A stretch of DNA of 64,000 nucleotides, taken from an uncultured Sphingomonadaceae bacterium. Its GTDB lineage: Bacteria; Pseudomonadota; Alphaproteobacteria; Sphingomonadales; Sphingomonadaceae. The stretch covers positions 1 to 64,000 of the forward strand of contig CALLJS010000012.1 in assembly GCA_938050045.1 (NCBI GenBank), in the 5' to 3' direction. This document shows, piece by piece, positions 1-10,260 of this stretch. Each line of letters begins with the position of its first letter. Position 1 is the first letter of the stretch. The notes under the pieces are model-generated. The model searched no databases, was not told where the DNA came from, and worked only from the letters and a program-made list of their open reading frames with translations. Position numbers and translations under genes: made by a program.

Positions 1-1
1 C

Positions 2-1756
2 TATCATCGCCGGGTTGTGGTCAAAGCCTCTATTCATAAGATGACCGTGCATGGCACAGCGCCGCTTCGCCGTCACCTCAATTACATCGAACGCGACGGG
101 GCGGGCGAAGAAGGCCGCGAGGCCGAGCTTTACACCGATGCAACCCGCGATCTCGATGCAGAAGAGTTGATCACGCGGGCCGAAGATGACCGACACCATT
201 TTCGGTTTATTGTCTCGCCGGAAGATGCAGAGCAAATGAGCGACCTCACATCCTTTACGCGGGATCTGATGGCGCAGATGGAAAAGGATTTGGATACACG
301 CCTCGAATGGGCCGCCGCCAATCACTATGATACCGATCAGCCCCATGTTCATATTGTGATGCGCGGCAAGCGCGATGACGGCAAAGACCTCGTTATCCCG
401 CGCGACTATATCTCAAAGGGCCTGCGCGAACGCGCCCAAGAACTTGTCTCGCTGGAATTGGGGCCGGTTAGCGAACTGGAAAACCGCCTGCGCACCCAGC
501 GCATGGTGGAGGTCGAACGGATGACCGATATTGACCGCGCCCTTATCAGGCGCGCGCGGGATGGCCAGCTCGATCTGTCCAAACCCGTACCAAGCGGTCA
601 GGTCTGGCGACGGCAACTGGAAAAAGCGCGTATGGGTCAGCTTAGCAAGATGGGGCTAGCCGAACCTCTTGGCGGGTCGCGTTGGCGTCTCGATAAGGAC
701 GCGGCCAACGCGCTGAAACGTATGGGCGAGCGTGGTGACATTATCAAAGCCATGCACCGGGCCATGACGGACAGCGGCGATCCGCGTCTCACCACAAGCG
801 CCAGCCTGTTTGATCCGGGCGACCCGAATGCCAAACCGCTCACGGGTAAAATCATTGCGCGCGGGATTGCCGACGATGTGAGCGACCATGCCTATGTGGT
901 GATAGACGCAACGGACGGCAAAGCTGCCTATGTCAATATCGGGCCAAGCGACAGGCTGATGGACTTTGAAAAGGGTGTGATTGTAACGGCGCACCCGGCC
1001 TCACATTCCCCGCGCGCGTCTGACATGACCATCAACGACATCGCGGATAAGCATGGCGGGATATACAGCGCGGCAAAACATCTCGAAGACGCGCCGCGCA
1101 CCAGTGAGGAATTTATCAAGGCCCATGTGCGCCGCCTCGAAGCCATGCGCAAGGCGGGCGTATCTGTAGCACGGGCCACAGACGGCACATGGCGCATCCC
1201 GCCGGATTTTTTGGATAAGGCCGCAGCCTATGAGTTTGAAACCACGCGCACCAAGCCGGTGCGTCTCGACATGGCCTCACGGCTTGATCTTGGTTCCATG
1301 CGAAGCTCGATTGGGGCGACCTGGCTCGATGAACATTTGCGCGATCACAGCGACAATGAAGGTGCGCGCGGCTTTGGCGGCGAGATTGAACAGGCGCGCG
1401 CCGCACGGCGGGCCTTTCTCCACCGCGAAGGCGTTCTTAAAGACGTAAGCGAGGCAGTCACCGACAAGACATTACGCGCGTTGGAAAAGCGCGATCTGCA
1501 AGACGCTGCCAAAATGCTTGCGGCAAAACTTGGAAAAGAGTTTACGCAAACGCCGGGGTCAGGCCGGGTCAGCGGCGCCTATACCCAGCGGATCGACAGG
1601 CCGAGCGGGCGTTACGGCGTCATCGAACGGTCAAAGGACTTTTCTCTCGTGCCGTGGCGCGAGGTGATGGATCGCAACTCGGGCAAACAAATCAGCGGCA
1701 TTGTCCGCGGGCGTCAGATTTCTTGGACGCTCACGCGAGGCCGGGGAATATCATAA
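2..1756 (+). CDS. Relaxase/mobilization nuclease, VirD2-like with DUF3363 (5' end truncated by window)
   Basis: HxH-type motif HVHIVMRGKRDDGKD, HHFRFIVSPEDA; frame is open to the window edge upstream of the GTG at 17 (YHRRVVVKAS...). Confidence 0.88.
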   Translation, partial: YHRRVVVKASIHKMTVHGTAPLRRHLNYIERDGAGEEGREAELYTDATRDLDAEELITRAEDDRHHFRFIVSPEDAEQMSDLTSFTRDLMAQMEKDLDTRLEWAAANHYDTDQPHVHIVMRGKRDDGKDLVIPRDYISKGLRERAQELVSLELGPVSELENRLRTQRMVEVERMTDIDRALIRRARDGQLDLSKPVPSGQVWRRQLEKARMGQLSKMGLAEPLGGSRWRLDKDAANALKRMGERGDIIKAMHRAMTDSGDPRLTTSASLFDPGDPNAKPLTGKIIARGIADDVSDHAYVVIDATDGKAAYVNIGPSDRLMDFEKGVIVTAHPASHSPRASDMTINDIADKHGGIYSAAKHLEDAPRTSEEFIKAHVRRLEAMRKAGVSVARATDGTWRIPPDFLDKAAAYEFETTRTKPVRLDMASRLDLGSMRSSIGATWLDEHLRDHSDNEGARGFGGEIEQARAARRAFLHREGVLKDVSEAVTDKTLRALEKRDLQDAAKMLAAKLGKEFTQTPGSGRVSGAYTQRIDRPSGRYGVIERSKDFSLVPWREVMDRNSGKQISGIVRGRQISWTLTRGRGIS

Positions 1757-1790
1757 CCTAAAAGACATGAGATCACCGAAGCAAAAGTGC

Positions 1791-3014
1791 TTAGTCTTTT
1801 TCACTTATCGCCGTCGCATAAATTGAAACATCGGCAGCACTCATGCCAAGCTGGCGGGCCGTATTTTGCCATCCGTTTAGCGCGGCTGATACCTCCCCGA
1901 TTATGGCTTCCGCGCGTTGGGTCTTGAGCGCAAAGAATGGCGCAGCGCGCAAGGCCAGATCAAGATCAGCATCAGGCCCTTCTTCTGAAATCCATGTGGT
2001 GAGTTCACGAGCCTTTTCGGCAATCGGTACAGGGTTTAGATCATAGGCTGGCGACAGACGCCATTTGTCGTCACGATCATAAAGGAAGCCATGATTGCGC
2101 AAATGGTCGTCCAAATTGCCGATCATCACGCCAAATACAATGCGCCGCCATAGCTCGTGCAAATCCTCAGTCGGTTCACTTGAATACATCCTGATCGCTT
2201 CAGCAATGTCCGTATAGGTTGCTTCATCTCCGTCATTCAGCCCCAACAAACTCATTGCCGACAAGAAAGGAATGCGTTGACCATTATCGCGGTCAAACCG
2301 GGTGATGAGAGCCACTGGCCGTCCAGCCACATCTTCTATTCTGGCCGTTGCAGCATTTATTCCAGCCTTTCTGGCCAGCATCATGGCAAGCACTTCCCCA
2401 TGTGGTACGCTGCGGTCATCGTCCTGCTTAGGAAACTTGGCAATGGCAAGGCTGCCATCTGCGTCAGCCACGGCTGATTTTGGACGCGCCCCCCCCAATG
2501 GTGAGCCTTCATTTAACAGCAATTTCAAATCTTCAGCCGTTTCTGTATTCGCTTGCACGGCATCAGCGGCATTGATCAGTGCTGGCAACTGGATCAGAGG
2601 CGGCACACGATAATGGCCTATATCATGGTCAAATGTGTCTTCCCCTTCGCGTTTATAACGCAAGGCGCCAATTCGCGTTTGATCTGTGATCGCTAGAAGA
2701 TAATCAATCTCTGACAGGGTACGATCATCACCGGCCTTGCGGAACGCCCGTTTGATGAGTTGCTGCCCCCAACGATCAGGCGCCGTGTCCCGCAAGGCGC
2801 CGGGCAATGCCGACTTCTCCGATCTGGTGTAAATCTGCTGATCGGCTAATGCCAGGTTTGCAGGATCAAGCGCAAAGGCTTCTGGATAGTCGAGCCATTC
2901 ATCAGCATATTCAAAAACCGAACTCTGGCCTCTTCGTTTGGCAACATAGCGACACCGGCCAACAAGATGCGTGCTGCCTGCATGGTCGATATAGATTTCG
3001 AGCGTATCGGTCAT
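1791..3014 (-). CDS. hipA: HipA-family type II toxin-antitoxin serine/threonine kinase
   Basis: HipA-like N-terminus (ALPGALRDTAPDRWGQQLI), kinase motifs GNLDDHLRNHGFL and SPAYDLNPVP; overlaps upstream HTH gene by 4 bp. Confidence 0.9.
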   Translation of the reverse strand: MTDTLEIYIDHAGSTHLVGRCRYVAKRRGQSSVFEYADEWLDYPEAFALDPANLALADQQIYTRSEKSALPGALRDTAPDRWGQQLIKRAFRKAGDDRTLSEIDYLLAITDQTRIGALRYKREGEDTFDHDIGHYRVPPLIQLPALINAADAVQANTETAEDLKLLLNEGSPLGGARPKSAVADADGSLAIAKFPKQDDDRSVPHGEVLAMMLARKAGINAATARIEDVAGRPVALITRFDRDNGQRIPFLSAMSLLGLNDGDEATYTDIAEAIRMYSSEPTEDLHELWRRIVFGVMIGNLDDHLRNHGFLYDRDDKWRLSPAYDLNPVPIAEKARELTTWISEEGPDADLDLALRAAPFFALKTQRAEAIIGEVSAALNGWQNTARQLGMSAADVSIYATAISEKD

Positions 3015-3346
3015 TTTCCCGTCCTCTTCCGACTGCGTGGCTGTACCTTTTGCGGCAAGCGATCTTCCTCGATGTCCAGCCCCAAACTATCTCTGCTGCG
3101 ATCCGCAGCTTCGCCTAGACCTTCGATCAAACCCAATATGGACAGCACGGTGGCGTAAACGCCCATGGATACAGATGGGTCGCCTTTCTCGACTTTCGCC
3201 AGTGTGCCACGACTGATAAAAGCGCGTTCTGCCATTGAAACTGTAGAAATTCGCCGTTTTTTGCGCGCGATAACAATGTCTTCGCCCAGTTTTACGAGGG
3301 CGACGCGAGCGGCTTTCGGCATTGTTTGGGTTGCACGAGTTTTCAT
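3011..3346 (-). CDS. hipB: HTH (XRE/HipB-like) antitoxin
   Basis: MAERAFISRGTLAKVEKGDPSVSMGVYATVLSILG helix-turn-helix; directly upstream of and overlapping hipA. Confidence 0.82.
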   Translation of the reverse strand: MKTRATQTMPKAARVALVKLGEDIVIARKKRRISTVSMAERAFISRGTLAKVEKGDPSVSMGVYATVLSILGLIEGLGEAADRSRDSLGLDIEEDRLPQKVQPRSRKRTGK

Positions 3347-3681
3347 AGTTGTGTCTTATATTTTGATCAATTAACTGTCTAGTTGTTCAATATATAGAGC
3401 ATAACTAGTTAAAAGTCCATAAATTTGCAAATCGTGAGCGTTGACGATGTGCTTTGCCTTTGAGGCCCGCTCTATAGCCGCTTTCCTGTATTTTCACCCC
3501 AATAGCTCACAGATCAGCTAGCGAATACCGGCTAAAGATCACTGCTGACCCGAAATAGGTCTCGGCAGCCCGCATTTCGACCCAAACCCACTGATTTCAT
3601 TAAAATTTCTGCCCGCTTTCCTCACTATACGGATCGCTTATCTCTGCGCCAACCTGACCTCAATCGAAACGAGGTCAAATC

Positions 3682-5706
3682 ATGTCGCCACAGGGCATAC
3701 TTTACGGACACATACTCTCAGTGCTTGCCACCATATTCGGCGGCTTGTGGGTTGCGACGCAATGGGTAGCCGCGCAATTCAGTTATGATCCATATCTTGG
3801 CCCTGAATGGTTCAGCATTCTTGGTACGCCGGTTTATTATCCGTGGCGGCTGTTTGAGTGGTGGTATGCGTTTCACGCTTACGCCCCGGAGATATTCAGA
3901 ACAGGCGGCAGAATTGTTGTTGGCGCGACCTTCGCCAGCATCTTCATCGCAGCGATGTTGTCAGTCTGGCGCGGTCGGCGCGCAAAAAAGCTGACCACAT
4001 TCGGATCGTCAGAATGGGCGAGCAAGCGCACGATGAAACGCGCGGGGCTTCTCACCCAAACCGGCGTCTTTCTTGGCAAGGTGAAAAAGAACTATCTGCG
4101 TCATGCAGGGCCAGAACATATTATGGCGTTTGCCCCGACACGCTCAGGTAAAGGCGTCGGGCTTGTTGTGCCAACGCTATTAAGCTGGGCCGAAAGCGCA
4201 GTCATTCACGACATCAAAGGCGAGAACTGGCAGCTTACGTCTGGCTGGCGCTCGACCTTTTCTCATTGCCTTCTTTTCAATCCGACCGACCCGGCGAGTG
4301 CCAAATACAACCCACTGCTGGAAGTCCGCAAAGGCCGCAACGAAGTCCGCGACGTTCAAAATATCGCCGACATTCTGGTCGATCCAGAAGGGGCGCTTGA
4401 GCGTCGCAATCATTGGGAGAAGACCGGTCATGCACTTCTGGTCGGCGCTATTCTGCATGTTCTTTATGCAGAGAAAGAAAAGACGCTGGCCCGCGTCGCA
4501 AGTTTCCTCTCTGACCCCAGCCGCTCATTCGAGCGCACCCTATGGGTCATGATGAACACGAACCACCTCGGCTCCGAAGGGCGCGCCCCTCAAACTCATC
4601 CCGTTGTCGCGCAAGCAGCGCGTGAACTCTTGAACAAGTCTGAAAACGAGCGCTCAGGCGTCTTGTCAACGGCGATGAGTTTTTTGGGGTTATACCGCGA
4701 CCCCACGGTGGCCGAGGTGACCTCTTCTTGTGACTGGCGCATTGCAGACCTGATCGAAGGCGGCAAACCCGTCTCGCTTTATCTTGTGGTGCCGCCGTCA
4801 GACATATCGCGCACGAAGCCACTTGTGCGTCTGATCCTCAATCAGATTGGGCGTCGTCTTACCGAAAAGCTGGACGATGAACTTGAAACGGAAAAGCGCC
4901 GCCGTGTCCTGTTGATGCTTGATGAGTTTCCCGCGCTCGGTCGGCTCGACTTTTTTGAAAGCGCGCTGGCATTCATGGCGGGTTATGGGCTGCGCGCGTT
5001 CCTGATTGCTCAATCATTGAACCAGATCGAAAAAGCCTACGGCCCCAACAACTCCATTCTTGATAACTGCCATGTGCGCGTTGCTTTCGCCACCAATGAC
5101 GAAAGAACAGCCAAGCGCATTTCTGATGCTCTCGGATCAATGACCGAAATGCGCGCTATGCGGAACTATGCCGGACACAGGCTCGCACCCTGGCTAGGCC
5201 ATGTTATGGTCTCACGGCAGGAATCCGCAAGGCAGCTTCTAACGCCGGGCGAGATTATGCAGCTACCACCAGATGACGAGATTGTCCTTGTTTCCGGTTA
5301 CTCGCCTGCTCGCGCAAAAAAGCTGCGTTACTATCAGGATCAGAACTTTGTCAGCCGCGTCATCTCCCCGCCCGCGCTGGCAGGTCCCAATCATCCATAT
5401 GCCGACAGGCCGTCCCCTCGCGCGGATGATTGGGGCCAAATGACACGCGCCGTTGACGATCGTCTGTTTGCAGAGGGTGAAGACGAAGCCTTTGGTGACA
5501 GCGGTGGGAAAGACTTGAAACCCGAAATCGACGCGCCAGAGCGCAAGGACGATCCAACACCCGAACCAGCTCAAACCGATGAAATGGACGGCGCAGATGA
5601 GGTGGCGGCCAAGCGCGCTGCCGATCTTGCACGGCGCAATGCCATTGCCAGCAAAAGCTATGGGCTTGATCGCGGCACACCTGATTTAGACCTCTTGGAT
5701 TTTTAA
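3682..5706 (+). CDS. traG: Conjugal transfer coupling protein TraG/VirD4
   Basis: N-terminal TM segments, Walker A APTRSGKGVGLVVPTLL, Walker B RRVLLMLDEFPALGRL. Confidence 0.95.
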   Translation: MSPQGILYGHILSVLATIFGGLWVATQWVAAQFSYDPYLGPEWFSILGTPVYYPWRLFEWWYAFHAYAPEIFRTGGRIVVGATFASIFIAAMLSVWRGRRAKKLTTFGSSEWASKRTMKRAGLLTQTGVFLGKVKKNYLRHAGPEHIMAFAPTRSGKGVGLVVPTLLSWAESAVIHDIKGENWQLTSGWRSTFSHCLLFNPTDPASAKYNPLLEVRKGRNEVRDVQNIADILVDPEGALERRNHWEKTGHALLVGAILHVLYAEKEKTLARVASFLSDPSRSFERTLWVMMNTNHLGSEGRAPQTHPVVAQAARELLNKSENERSGVLSTAMSFLGLYRDPTVAEVTSSCDWRIADLIEGGKPVSLYLVVPPSDISRTKPLVRLILNQIGRRLTEKLDDELETEKRRRVLLMLDEFPALGRLDFFESALAFMAGYGLRAFLIAQSLNQIEKAYGPNNSILDNCHVRVAFATNDERTAKRISDALGSMTEMRAMRNYAGHRLAPWLGHVMVSRQESARQLLTPGEIMQLPPDDEIVLVSGYSPARAKKLRYYQDQNFVSRVISPPALAGPNHPYADRPSPRADDWGQMTRAVDDRLFAEGEDEAFGDSGGKDLKPEIDAPERKDDPTPEPAQTDEMDGADEVAAKRAADLARRNAIASKSYGLDRGTPDLDLLDF

Positions 5707-5708
5707 CA

Positions 5709-6218
5709 ATGGCCTCAACAAACCCCCGCATTCACCCATATTTGCAACCCGACGTGTTCGCACGCCTGCAAGCGGCAAAAGTCAAACCCGGCCAATCAGA
5801 ATCGGACATCGTGAACCGGGCGCTGGCTGCATTCTTTAGCTACGAACATGAGGACAAACGCGATGCCGCGCTTATCCGGCGACTTGACCGGCTATCCCGT
5901 CAGATCGAAGGATTGGAACGCAGACAAATTATCGCCACCGAAGCCTTTGCGCTTTTTGTCCGTTACTTCCTGACAGTCATTCCCCCCGTTGCGGCGGCGG
6001 ACAAGAAGGCAGCTCAGGCCGAGGGACACGCACGGTTCGAGACCTATCTAAGCAGTCTGCAATCCGTTCTCGAAGATGGCGAGCCTATCTTGTTCAACCG
6101 AATGGAAGACCGGCTAGCAGAAACTTCAGCGTTCTTCACAAAGGAAGAACTTGCCCGTCTTCATGACCCTGCGCCGGAGCGTCCTTCAAAAAGGGAGGAC
6201 GCCAATGTCACCGCGTAA
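5709..6218 (+). CDS. CopG-like conjugal transfer-associated protein
   Basis: Ribbon-helix-helix-like N-terminus (SESDIVNRALAAFF) and position between traG and trbB. Confidence 0.65.
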   Translation: MASTNPRIHPYLQPDVFARLQAAKVKPGQSESDIVNRALAAFFSYEHEDKRDAALIRRLDRLSRQIEGLERRQIIATEAFALFVRYFLTVIPPVAAADKKAAQAEGHARFETYLSSLQSVLEDGEPILFNRMEDRLAETSAFFTKEELARLHDPAPERPSKREDANVTA

Positions 6219-7212
6219 TCAGGAATCCCTTCAGCGCACGCTGGCGATGCTCAAAACAGCAATGGGCGACACCATAGAGCAAGCCCTTGGCGATCCAACC
6301 GTCGTGGAAATCATGGTGAACCCGGATGGATGGGTATGGCTTGACCAACACGGCGCAGGACGCACACGAACCAAAACACAGCTTTCGCCAGAAAAAGGCG
6401 AACGCATTATTCGTCTTGTCGCCAGCCATATCGGCGCGGAAGTAACGAGAACATCCCCAATAGTGAGCGCCGAGCTTCCGGGTGCAGGTGAGAGGTTCGA
6501 GGGCGTTTTGCCGCCCGTCACAACGGCGCCGTGTTTTTCCATTCGCAAGGCCGCAGCACAGATCTTCTCGCTTGATAATTATGTCGCGACTGAAACGCTA
6601 ACACAGGCTCAGTGCCAACATCTGCAATCAGCGGTTCTGGCCCGCCATAATATATTGATTGTCGGCGGCACAGGTTCTGGCAAGACCACCCTTGCCAATG
6701 CGCTTTTGAACGAGGTCGCGCGAACTGGCGAACGTGTTCTTATCATTGAGGACACCCGCGAGCTTCAATGCGCCACGCCCGATCAAGTGGCGCTGCGCAC
6801 ACGCTTACCGCACATCACAATGGCTGACCTTGTTAAATCGACCTTGCGGCTCAGACCAGACCGGATCGTTGTTGGCGAAGTGCGCGGGCCAGAAGCCCTC
6901 GATATGCTCAAAGCCTGGAACACGGGTCATCCGGGCGGGATCAGCACGATACACGCCAATGACGCAATAGGCGGCCTTTACCGGCTAGAACAGCTTGTCG
7001 GCGAAGTCGCCGCCACCATTCCACGAACACTTATCGCTCAGGCAATCGACCTCATTGTTTTCATCTCAGGGCGCGGCAGCGATCGGCGCATTGAAGCCAT
7101 TCGCCACGTCGCCGGCGTCGATGAGGCTGCGCAGTCCTACATCACCCACGATGCTTCGGATGCGCCCGACAACATTCTTCCCCTTCAATCGTTATCCAAA
7201 AACGGAGTTTAG
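6205..7212 (+). CDS. trbB: P-type conjugative transfer ATPase TrbB
   Basis: VirB11-like Walker A IVGGTGSGKTTLANALL, LRPDRIVVGEVRGPEALDMLKAWNTGHPGGISTIHAN; start chosen at ATG 6205 after aagggagg. Confidence 0.95.
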   Translation: MSPRNQESLQRTLAMLKTAMGDTIEQALGDPTVVEIMVNPDGWVWLDQHGAGRTRTKTQLSPEKGERIIRLVASHIGAEVTRTSPIVSAELPGAGERFEGVLPPVTTAPCFSIRKAAAQIFSLDNYVATETLTQAQCQHLQSAVLARHNILIVGGTGSGKTTLANALLNEVARTGERVLIIEDTRELQCATPDQVALRTRLPHITMADLVKSTLRLRPDRIVVGEVRGPEALDMLKAWNTGHPGGISTIHANDAIGGLYRLEQLVGEVAATIPRTLIAQAIDLIVFISGRGSDRRIEAIRHVAGVDEAAQSYITHDASDAPDNILPLQSLSKNGV

Positions 7213-7214
7213 TT

Positions 7215-7544
7215 ATGTCCCTAGTCCATGACACAGTTAAGAGTGTTCTTTACGCAGCAAGGCTCATTTTAATCTACTTGTTGCTCGCCAGTCCCGCCTT
7301 TGCCGCAGGGTCGGGAATGCCTTGGGAAGGGCCAATCCAACAGATCGTAACATCCGTTGAAGGCGATGTTGCCAAAGGCATTGGCGTTATCGCAATCGTT
7401 GTGACCGGGCTTGGCATTGCTTTTGGCGATATGGGCAGCGGGATGCGCAATCTTTTGAAGATTGTCTTTGGTCTGTCGATTGCCTTCACCGCAACCAGTT
7501 TCTTTCTGTCATTCTTCTCATTCGGCGGCGGGGCAATCATCTAA
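7215..7544 (+). CDS. trbC: TrbC/VirB2-family pilin
   Basis: Small protein with signal peptide and two TM segments, between trbB and trbD. Confidence 0.88.
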   Translation: MSLVHDTVKSVLYAARLILIYLLLASPAFAAGSGMPWEGPIQQIVTSVEGDVAKGIGVIAIVVTGLGIAFGDMGSGMRNLLKIVFGLSIAFTATSFFLSFFSFGGGAII

Positions 7545-7810
7545 TGCCCCACAATAAAGACATTGGCGGTTTCTCTATCCCTGTTCACCGTTCGCTGACC
7601 GAACCGGTTTTGATGGGCGGCGCACCGCGTGCAGCCACAATCATGAACGGCACCATTGCCGCCGCGATTGGCCTCGGTCTTCACCTTTGGCACTTCGGGA
7701 TCATCTACTGGGTGGTTGTCCATAGTGCCTGTATCTTCGCGGCAAAGCGCGACCATCAGTTTGTTGAAGTGCTGATCCGCCACGTCCGTCACAAGGGGTA
7801 TCTGGCATGA
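7544..7810 (+). CDS. trbD: Conjugal transfer protein TrbD (VirB3-like)
   Basis: Small TM protein (IPVHRSLTEPVLMGGAPR...), overlaps trbC and trbE. Confidence 0.88.
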   Translation: MPHNKDIGGFSIPVHRSLTEPVLMGGAPRAATIMNGTIAAAIGLGLHLWHFGIIYWVVVHSACIFAAKRDHQFVEVLIRHVRHKGYLA

Positions 7811-10260
7811 TGAACCTTACAGAATATCAGTCAGCCCCTCAGTATCTTGCCGATTATCTTCCGTGGGCCTGCCTTATCGCACCCGGCGTTATCTTGAACA
7901 AAGATGGCAGCTTTCAGCGCACGGCGGAGTTTCGCGGCCCTGATCTGGACAGTTCCACAAGTGAGGAGCTGGTTTCGATCTGCGCCCGGATTAACAACGC
8001 CCTTAAACGATTCGGCTCGTCCTGGGCTATTCACTTTGAAGCCGCGCGCGCACCCGCCCTTGAGTATCCGATGAGCGAATGGCGCGATCCGGTCGCATGG
8101 CTCATTGATGAGGAACGACGCTCGCTGTTTGAAGGACGCCAAGCGCATGAATTGCTGTTTGAAAGCCGTTTCTATCTGACCTTTTCCTATCTTCCGCCTG
8201 CTGATTCCGTTGGCAAGATCGAGGAAGCGCTGATTGAGCGGCCCGATGATGACGAGGAAATTGGCGCAAGCGACTATCTTGCGCGCTTCATTCAGGAAAC
8301 AGACAAGGCGCTCTCGCTGTTTCAAGGTATCTTTCCCGATGCTTCATTCCTAAGCGACGATCAAACACTCACCTATCTGCAATCCTGTGTTTCTGCCAAT
8401 CATCATCCCGTAAAGGCGCCGGAAACACCGTGTTACCTTGACGCAGTATTAGGCGGGGTCGGTCTGGTCGGTGGTCTTGAACCCGTTCTTGATGACGAGC
8501 ATTTGCGCGTTATCACGGTTCAGGGTTTCCCGCCCATGACCGAACCCGGATTGCTGGATGAGTTAAACAATCTCGGCTTTTCCTACCGATGGACGACCCG
8601 CTATCTGCCAATGGATAAGCTGGAAGCGACAAAGGTTCTCACCCGATACCGGCGGCAATGGTTCGCCAAGCGAAAATCCATCATGTCGCTCTTGCGCGAA
8701 ATGATGACCAATGAAGCATCGCCATTGGTTGATACAGATGCAGACAATAAAGCCGCAGACGCGGATGCTGCCCTTCAATCACTTGGCGCCGATCATGTGG
8801 GGTATGGTTATCTCACCACCTCTGTCGTGGTGCAGTCCGCGTCATCGACAACCGCTGACGATATGATCCGCGAAGTTGAGCGTATTGTGAATGGACGCGG
8901 TTATGTGACCATTCGGGAAACGGTGAACGCAGTCGATGCCTGGCTTGGCACCATTCCCGGCCATGCTTATGCCAATGTGCGCCAGCCCATCGTACACAGT
9001 CTCAACCTTGCCCATATGATGCCGCTGTCCGCCGTATGGGCAGGTCCGGCTGAAAACAAACATTTGCAAGGGCCGCCATTACTTTACGCGACCACCGCAT
9101 CGCAGACACCGTTCCGCGTGGTGCTGCATCAGGGCGATGTCGGCCACACACTCATTGTTGGGCCGACTGGCGCCGGTAAATCGGTTCTCTTGTCCATGCT
9201 GGCCTTGCAGTTTCGCCGCTATGAGAACGCGCAGATATTCATTTTCGATAAAGGTGGTTCTGCAACGGCGGCGACTTATGGCCTTGGCGGTGAACATTAC
9301 CAGTTAGGCGGTGATGAGAGCTTGTGCTTTCAGCCGCTTGCCAGAATTGACCAAGACACCGAGCGCGCATGGGCGCTCGAATGGTTATGCGGCCTGTTAG
9401 CCCATGAGGGCATTACCATCGAACCAGACATCAAGGATGCAATCTGGACCGCGCTAACATCGCTGGCGTCAGCGCCGATGGTCGAGCGAACCATGATCGG
9501 CCTGTCTGCCTTACTGCAATCAAACCGGCTCCGGCAGGCATTGGAACCTTACACGCTAAAGGGTGCGCACGGATCATTGCTTGATGCTGACAATGAAACC
9601 ATTGGCGAGAATGATTGGCAATGTTTCGAGATGGAAGAGCTGATGCACCAGAAGTCTCTGCCGCCGCCGGTTCTGTCCTATCTGTTTCACCGGTTGGAAG
9701 CCCGCTTCGACGGAAAGCCGAGCATGCTCATTCTTGATGAAGCCTGGGTGTTTCTCGACGATCCGATATTTTCCGCGCGCATCCGCGAATGGCTGAAAGT
9801 CCTGCGGAAGAAAAATGTATCTGTCATTTTCGCCACGCAATCCTTGAGCGATGTTGCCACGAGCAAAATTGCCCCCGCCATCATAGAATCTTGCCCGTCG
9901 CGGATATTCTTGCCGAATGACCGCGCTTTGGAACCGCAACAACATAAAGCCTATGAGAGCTTCGGTCTCAACAACCGGCAAGTTGAAATCATCGCGCAGT
10001 CAACACCAAAGCGCGATTACTACTTCCAGTCGCGCACCGGCAATCGGCTGTTCGATTTGTCTTTAGGCCCGGTCGCCCTCGCATTTTGCGGCGCTTCATC
10101 CAAAGACGATCTGAATGCCATGAGCGAACTCGCTGCAACCAGTGAGAACGACACATTCCCGATACGCTGGCTGGAAGCGCGCGGTCTCAAATGGGCCGCT
10201 GACCTGATCTCAGAGCAACCCCAACAACTGAAAGGAGACGCGCTATGCGCCGCAGAATAA
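7807..10260 (+). CDS. trbE: Conjugal transfer ATPase TrbE (VirB4-like)
   Basis: 817 aa, Walker A IVGPTGAGKSVLLSML, Walker B MLILDEAWVFLDDP. Confidence 0.96.
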   Translation: MMNLTEYQSAPQYLADYLPWACLIAPGVILNKDGSFQRTAEFRGPDLDSSTSEELVSICARINNALKRFGSSWAIHFEAARAPALEYPMSEWRDPVAWLIDEERRSLFEGRQAHELLFESRFYLTFSYLPPADSVGKIEEALIERPDDDEEIGASDYLARFIQETDKALSLFQGIFPDASFLSDDQTLTYLQSCVSANHHPVKAPETPCYLDAVLGGVGLVGGLEPVLDDEHLRVITVQGFPPMTEPGLLDELNNLGFSYRWTTRYLPMDKLEATKVLTRYRRQWFAKRKSIMSLLREMMTNEASPLVDTDADNKAADADAALQSLGADHVGYGYLTTSVVVQSASSTTADDMIREVERIVNGRGYVTIRETVNAVDAWLGTIPGHAYANVRQPIVHSLNLAHMMPLSAVWAGPAENKHLQGPPLLYATTASQTPFRVVLHQGDVGHTLIVGPTGAGKSVLLSMLALQFRRYENAQIFIFDKGGSATAATYGLGGEHYQLGGDESLCFQPLARIDQDTERAWALEWLCGLLAHEGITIEPDIKDAIWTALTSLASAPMVERTMIGLSALLQSNRLRQALEPYTLKGAHGSLLDADNETIGENDWQCFEMEELMHQKSLPPPVLSYLFHRLEARFDGKPSMLILDEAWVFLDDPIFSARIREWLKVLRKKNVSVIFATQSLSDVATSKIAPAIIESCPSRIFLPNDRALEPQQHKAYESFGLNNRQVEIIAQSTPKRDYYFQSRTGNRLFDLSLGPVALAFCGASSKDDLNAMSELAATSENDTFPIRWLEARGLKWAADLISEQPQQLKGDALCAAE

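Noticed and set aside
130-1448. Antisense or alternative-frame ORFs overlapping the relaxase
   Set aside because: Low-complexity, no family signatures; explained as shadow ORFs of a GC-rich gene.
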